Shown here in pieces: positions 60,512-64,000 of a stretch of 64,000 nucleotides of DNA. How positions within the stretch are numbered: the stretch's first letter is position 1; every line of letters begins with the position of its first letter. The stretch spans positions 62,001 to 126,000 of the forward strand of contig NZ_CALPCP010000007.1 in NCBI RefSeq assembly GCF_943192995.1. The letters are read 5' to 3'. Below the pieces are notes generated by a model. It was not told where the DNA came from, ran no database searches, and was given only the letters and a program-made list of their open reading frames with translations. The stretch comes from Flintibacter muris (GTDB lineage: Bacteria > Bacillota > Clostridia > Oscillospirales > Oscillospiraceae). Made by a program: the position numbers and the translations under genes.

Positions 60512-61005
60512 GGCGGAGCTCCTTTCACCGTTCGACGGAAAGCGTGCCTTCCCTTGCAAAAGTTTCGCCTGAGAAAGTTTGTGAATATTTTTGCCTTGAC
60601 AGATTTTATGGAAACCAAATAATAAATATTTGTTTCCCGGGGGCTGTGAGGCGGATGTGGAAAACACTGTGGATAATGTGGGAAACTCCCGCCATTTCAG
60701 GAAAAGCGGCTGTGGAAAACTGTGTGGATAAAGTGGATAACAGGTTGCATAGGGGATGTCAAAAATAATATTATGTCCTGGGCGGGGAAGGGACGATGGG
60801 TGACGGTCACCAGTCTTTTTGCAGGAAGGGCACAGCCAGAGGGCTGCGTCCTTCCTCAGCGTGTCAAAAAACGCGTGCTCGTCCTTTTATAGCAATCGTC
60901 AGAATTGCTGTCACTTGTAGGGGCGGCCTGTGACCGCCTCCCTCAAGGAGGGAGGCTTTTTGACAATCTCCTGTCTGAGACATAAACTGCGGCGGAAGCC
61001 TTGGA
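60512..61005. other. intergenic region with DnaA boxes and repeats
   Basis: No gene is seen in these 494 bases. After the mnmE promoter zone comes an AT-rich stretch (about 60595-60635), then the DnaA-box cluster, a GGTGAC/GTCACC palindrome near 60799, a hairpin AGGAAGG...CCTTCCT (60823-60856), and a mixed family A/B repeat (about 60916-60965). Confidence 0.55.
60655..60740. promoter_or_regulatory. DnaA-box cluster
   Basis: Two perfect boxes, read as TGTGGATAA on the plus strand (TTATCCACA on the other), lie at 60668-60676 and 60723-60731. One-mismatch boxes lie at 60732-60740 (AGTGGATAA), 60655-60663 and 60711-60719 (both TGTGGAAAA). All face the same way. This may be an origin region, a DnaA-titration site or DnaA control of mnmE. 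Confidence 0.65.
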
Positions 61006-62601
61006 TTACTCCGCCTTTTGGCTTTCCAGGTACTCGTCATAAGTCATTTTCCGGTCGATCAGCTTGCCATCGGCAGTAAAATCGAAGACCCGGTTGCACA
61101 CGGTCTGGATCAGCTGATGGTCGTGGGAGGCTACCAGCACATTGCACTTGACGGCCTCCAGCCCCTTGTTCAAAGCGGCGATGGACTCCAGATCCAGGTG
61201 GTTGGTGGGCTGGTCCAGCATGAGGACGTTGGCCCCGGACAGCATCATCCGGGACAGCATGCACCGCACCTTCTCCCCTCCGGAGAGGACCTTCACCGGC
61301 TTGTAAACCTCGTCACCGGAGAAGAGCATGCGGCCCAAAAAGCCCCGGAGGTACTGCTCCTGGGGGTCGGGGGAGAACTGGCGCAGCCACTGGACCAGGT
61401 TGTCGTCACAGTCCTCAAAATAGGGGGTGTTGTCCTTGGGAAAGTAGGAGAAGGTGGCCGTCTGTCCCCATTTGACATTGCCCTCGTCGGGCTCCATCTC
61501 CCCGGCCAGAATTTTGAACAGGGCGGTGTGGGCGTTCTCGTTGTCCCCCACAAAGGCAATCTTTTCGTCGTGGCCCACAATAAAGCTCACCTTGTCCAGC
61601 ACCTTCACCCCGTCAATCGTTTTGGACACGTCGGTGACAAAGAGGATATCCTTGCCCACCTCCCGGTCGGGGGAGAAGCCCACCCAGGGGTAGCGGCGGG
61701 AGGAGGCGGGCATCTCTTCCACGGTAAGCTTGTCCAGCAGCTTGCGCCTGGCGGTGGCCTGCTTGCTCTTGGACTTGTTGGCGGAGAAGCGGGAGATAAA
61801 GTCCTGCAATTCCTTGATCTTCTCCTCGTTGCGCTTGTTCTGGCTCTTGATGAGCTGCTGCACCAGCTGAGAGGACTCATACCAGAAGTCGTAGTTGCCC
61901 ACATACATCTTGATCTTGCCGTAGTCAATATCCACAATGTGGGTACACACGGTGTTGAGAAAGTGGCGGTCGTGGCTGACCACAATGACGGTGCCCTCAA
62001 AGTCCAGCAGAAAGTCCTCCAGCCAGTTGACGGCGTCAATGTCCAGGTTGTTGGTGGGCTCGTCCATCATCAGCAGGTCGGGATTGCCGAAGAGGGCCTG
62101 GGCCAGCAGCACCTTCACCTTCAGCCGGGCGTCCAGGGTAGCCATATCGTTGTAGTGCAGCTCTGTGCCCAGTCCCAGGCCCTGGAGGATGCGGCTGGCG
62201 TCGCTTTCCGCCTCCCAGCCCCCCAGCTCGGCGTACTCCTCCTCCAGCTGGCAGGCCAGAAGGCCGTCCTCGTCAGTCATCTCCTCCTTGGCGTAGAGGG
62301 CCTCCTTCTCCTTGCCGATGTCATACAGCCGCTGGTTGCCCATGATAACGGTGTCCATCACGTTAAAGGCGTCGTAGGCGTTCTGGTTCTGCTTCAGCAC
62401 GGACATGCGGGTATTGGGCAGGATATTGACCTGGCCGGAGGTGGAGTCCAGCTCGCCGGACAGGATTTTCAGGAAGGTGGACTTTCCCGCGCCGTTAGCG
62501 CCGATAATGCCGTAGCAGTTGCCCCGGAGGAATTGCAGGTCTACATGGGAAAACAGCGGTGTGCCGCTGTAGTTCAGGCTCAGATCAGTGACAGTAATCA
62601 T
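61006..62601 (-). CDS. ABC-F family ATPase (YkpA/YbiT-like)
   Basis: 531 residues from ATG 62601 (AAAGGAG upstream). Two ABC cassettes in one chain without membrane parts, joined by a charged linker. NBD1 has Walker A GANGAGKST (from 34) and LLMMDEPTNNLD. NBD2 has the signature VLSGGEKVRCMLSRMM and VLMLDQPTNHLD, but its Walker A reads VGDNENAHTALF: the Lys is replaced by His. ABC-F proteins act on the ribosome in translation or antibiotic resistance. The LDQPTNHLD form points to the YkpA/YbiT subgroup, where this second P-loop is often changed. It is not a known resistance type. Confidence 0.9.
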   Translation of the reverse strand: MITVTDLSLNYSGTPLFSHVDLQFLRGNCYGIIGANGAGKSTFLKILSGELDSTSGQVNILPNTRMSVLKQNQNAYDAFNVMDTVIMGNQRLYDIGKEKEALYAKEEMTDEDGLLACQLEEEYAELGGWEAESDASRILQGLGLGTELHYNDMATLDARLKVKVLLAQALFGNPDLLMMDEPTNNLDIDAVNWLEDFLLDFEGTVIVVSHDRHFLNTVCTHIVDIDYGKIKMYVGNYDFWYESSQLVQQLIKSQNKRNEEKIKELQDFISRFSANKSKSKQATARRKLLDKLTVEEMPASSRRYPWVGFSPDREVGKDILFVTDVSKTIDGVKVLDKVSFIVGHDEKIAFVGDNENAHTALFKILAGEMEPDEGNVKWGQTATFSYFPKDNTPYFEDCDDNLVQWLRQFSPDPQEQYLRGFLGRMLFSGDEVYKPVKVLSGGEKVRCMLSRMMLSGANVLMLDQPTNHLDLESIAALNKGLEAVKCNVLVASHDHQLIQTVCNRVFDFTADGKLIDRKMTYDEYLESQKAE

Positions 62602-62905
62602 AGCTTGTCGCTCCTTTTTAATGCTCAAAATATACGTTGACCATCATAACATAACTGCGCAGAAAAAGACAGCGTTTTTTTACAAAAGCGCTGTCTCAGA
62701 TTGACGAAAAAGCCTCCCTCTTTGAGGGAGGCGGCACGGCGAAGCCATGACAGAGGGAGTTTTACGCAGGGAGATGATAAAAATTTGCTGACACCGGAGC
62801 TGCAGGGGCGGCCTGCGGCCGCCCGCAGAAACAAATAGCCTTTCTGTGACAGTCGGGCGGCCACGGGCCGCCCCTGCACACAGCAGTATGGATATCGTTT
62901 ACAGT
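62602..62905. other. intergenic region with family B and family A repeats
   Basis: No gene is seen. A family B element (62710-62762, CCTCCCTCTTTGAGGGAGG then GCACGGCGAAGCC) is followed by family A copy 5 (62801-62879). Confidence 0.65.
62801..62879. repeat. family A GC-rich inverted-repeat element (copy 5)
   Basis: Arms TGCAGGGGCGGCCTGCGGCC and GGGCGGCCACGGGCCGCCCC around AGAAACAAATAGCC. Confidence 0.85.
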
Positions 62906-63169
62906 TCAGCCCTCTTGCCGCTCAATTTTAATGCCCAGCTCCTGATAAAACAGTTGAACCAGATTTTCCACGCGCTGGACGCACGCCGTGTCGTTCAGCC
63001 TGTCATTTTCCAAAATACAGCGAATGGCCTCCAGAATCTGGATTGCCCGGTTTTCCATAGCCTGTGAGATCACCGTGGGATGTATCCGTTCCACATGGTC
63101 CAATACCATTTTGCCTACCACCCCATAGTAGAGGGAATTTGGAATTTCGGACCCGTCGTAGTTATGCAT
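62906..63169 (-). CDS. small hypothetical protein, partner of the RHH gene
   Basis: 87 residues from ATG 63169 (a GTG one codon earlier is possible), overlapping the RHH stop by eight bases; AGGGGGGA lies within the end of that gene. It is helical throughout: [60 protein letters not shown]. No family recognised. The overlap shows coupled translation with the RHH protein. The order (RHH first, then a slightly larger protein) is that of many type II toxin-antitoxin pairs, but no toxin fold can be seen. Confidence 0.6.
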   Translation of the reverse strand: MHNYDGSEIPNSLYYGVVGKMVLDHVERIHPTVISQAMENRAIQILEAIRCILENDRLNDTACVQRVENLVQLFYQELGIKIERQEG

Positions 63170-63371
63170 CACCGTCCCCCCTTTCCAGCTTGTAGTGCTC
63201 CAGGGCGTACTCTAAAAACAATCCAATCAACTCATTGCGGCTGCGGCCGGCCTCTTTGGCAATCTCATCCATTTGACTGACAATCGGCTCCCTCAGCCTA
63301 ACCGAAAAAGTTCTGTATCCATCCTCGCCTTTTGGTCTTTTTACCCTGACAACCAATGTGTCTCTTACCAT
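63162..63371 (-). CDS. ribbon-helix-helix protein
   Basis: 69 residues from ATG 63371 (GAGGTGG upstream). [40 protein letters not shown] shows the pattern of a beta strand then two helices of an Arc/CopG-type RHH fold. The preceding [15 protein letters not shown] is basic. Such proteins repress their own operon or act as antitoxins. It is the first of a two-gene unit. Confidence 0.75.
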   Translation of the reverse strand: MVRDTLVVRVKRPKGEDGYRTFSVRLREPIVSQMDEIAKEAGRSRNELIGLFLEYALEHYKLERGDGDA

Positions 63372-63508
63372 GGGACCACCTCGATTCGACTATATTCCCA
63401 ATTATCGTATCACTAAGTCCATGATAAAAATATGTTAAAAATTATGTTTACTTTCTAACATAACGGCAAATTGTTTGTATTTTTTTGAAAATAAAAATAT
63501 ATTTTCTC

Positions 63509-63537
63509 TTGTAATGTGCATCAGACTGTGATATAAT
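63509..63537 (+). promoter_or_regulatory. promoter of the small-RNA candidate
   Basis: TTGTAA (63509-63514), 17-base spacer, perfect TATAAT (63532-63537). Confidence 0.6.
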
Positions 63538-63543
63538 TTCCAT

Positions 63544-63656
63544 GGTCGAAAGGCCGCCTGTGCATATTGCCCTTGCGATGACAGCTGGGCCTCCTCCCGG
63601 CTGTCATTAAAAAACATCAAACGCCGGGAGGAATCTGTTTCCTCCGGGTGTTTTTT
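63544..63656 (+). ncRNA. small-RNA candidate
   Basis: From the promoter to a hairpin with T run there are about 110 bases without a credible ORF. Inside, ATGACAGCTGGG pairs with CCCGGCTGTCAT (63578-63607). The end hairpin uses GCCGGGAGGA with TCCTCCGGGT (63621-63651) and is followed by six T. The end overlaps the stop of the convergent amidohydrolase gene. No known RNA family recognised. Confidence 0.4.
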
Positions 63657-64000
63657 ATGACAGACCTAAATTGTAAATGCGGTTGGCATTTTGGAAAAAT
63701 ACCTTCTCCCAGTGCCGCTCCGGAACCAGCCGCTGGATAAAGCGGATATATTCCCCCAGGTTGACAATGGGCCAGTCGGTGCCGTACAGAATGTCGTCCC
63801 ACTGGCCAATGGCGGTGAGCCAGGTGGTCAGCAGCCCGGCGTAGCCCGCCTGCTCCTGGAAATAGCGGCCGATATCCACCCTTCCCTCCAGCAGGCCGGA
63901 CAGGTCGGCGGCCACGTTGGGATTTTTCTCCACCACTGCGGCGGCGCTCTCCAAAAAAGGGTTGCCGAAGTGGCACATGACAAAGCGGGTGCGCTTGTGG
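63655..64000 (-). CDS. amidohydrolase family protein (partial)
   Basis: The C-terminal 115 residues or so of a TIM-barrel amidohydrolase; the frame is open to the window edge, and the Met at 63978 is internal. VMCHFGNPFLE, VAADLSGLLEG and DDILYGTDWPIVNLGEYIRF fit the amidohydrolase-2 (COG2159) family. H.G is a metal-site segment, and GTDWP holds the last metal Asp. The end NANRIYNLG is typical ('N..rl.gl'). The substrate cannot be told from this part. Confidence 0.82.
   Translation of the reverse strand, partial: HKRTRFVMCHFGNPFLESAAAVVEKNPNVAADLSGLLEGRVDIGRYFQEQAGYAGLLTTWLTAIGQWDDILYGTDWPIVNLGEYIRFIQRLVPERHWEKVFFQNANRIYNLGLS

Noticed and set aside
60823-60856. AGGAAGG/CCTTCCT hairpin as the terminator of a gene upstream
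   Set aside because: No gene reads into it on the plus strand; it may belong to a repeat, so it is noted only within the intergenic entry.

Overview
The window is a chromosomal stretch of a GC-rich, endospore-forming Clostridia bacterium, most likely an Oscillospiraceae gut anaerobe of the Flavonifractor, Pseudoflavonifractor or Lawsonibacter type. The grounds are the sporulation genes (a SpoIIQ-like M23 protein, spoIID, gpr), strong Shine-Dalgarno sites with several TTG and GTG starts, RNase J, an NfeD/SPFH pair, and families of small zinc-ribbon membrane proteins and GC-rich palindromic repeats. The genus is inference; no rRNA gene is present.

Layout. 0-5 kb holds a plus-strand run: a 5'-partial phosphoribosyltransferase-like protein, an SMI1/KNR4 protein, a lactate/malate dehydrogenase-like protein, a macro-domain protein and a flavodoxin-fold reductase. 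5-15 kb holds the spoIIQ-like gene behind a sigma-F-like promoter, rpiB, a 6S RNA candidate, rnjA, a nucleotidyltransferase fused to a degenerate phosphohexomutase, an ArsC/Spx protein, a WYL regulator and nfeD-SPFH. 15-21 kb is a worn accessory strip: a two-repeat gene split by a TAG codon, a serine-recombinase remnant, two tRNA-Ser genes, a Ca2+-type P-ATPase, tRNA-Leu and an IS5-like transposase tail. 21.2-25.9 kb is a module bounded by near-identical direct repeats: a frameshifted Ser/Thr kinase, two tandem zinc-ribbon/beta-helix paralogues and a lipoprotein. 26-35.5 kb carries housekeeping and envelope genes (MBL hydrolase, FAD dehydrogenase, dCMP deaminase, M15 carboxypeptidase, class-I amidotransferase, cytidylate-kinase-like protein, DUF3048 lipoprotein). 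35.5-47 kb is transport: mgtE, a BceAB-like ABC pair, and a five-gene operon joining a beta-propeller anchor, an ABC ATPase, a zinc-ribbon anchor and two ABC-2 permeases. 47-50.8 kb holds ankyrin, serine-recombinase and hemerythrin-CheX-REC genes. 51-63 kb is core: spoIID with a sigma-E-like promoter, YihY, rpsT/gpr/lepA in the order usual for Clostridia, pta, mnmE, a DnaA-box cluster and an ABC-F ATPase. The window ends with an RHH gene pair, a small-RNA candidate and a 3' part of an amidohydrolase.

At least three intergenic repeat families recur, and several genes are broken (kinase, 56.4-57.1 kb gene, 34.1 kb small gene, recombinase, transposase), so the accessory strips look recently rearranged. 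The least described items are the repeat-bounded kinase/zinc-ribbon/beta-helix module, the zinc-ribbon/beta-propeller ABC-2 operon, and the TAG-split repeat gene.
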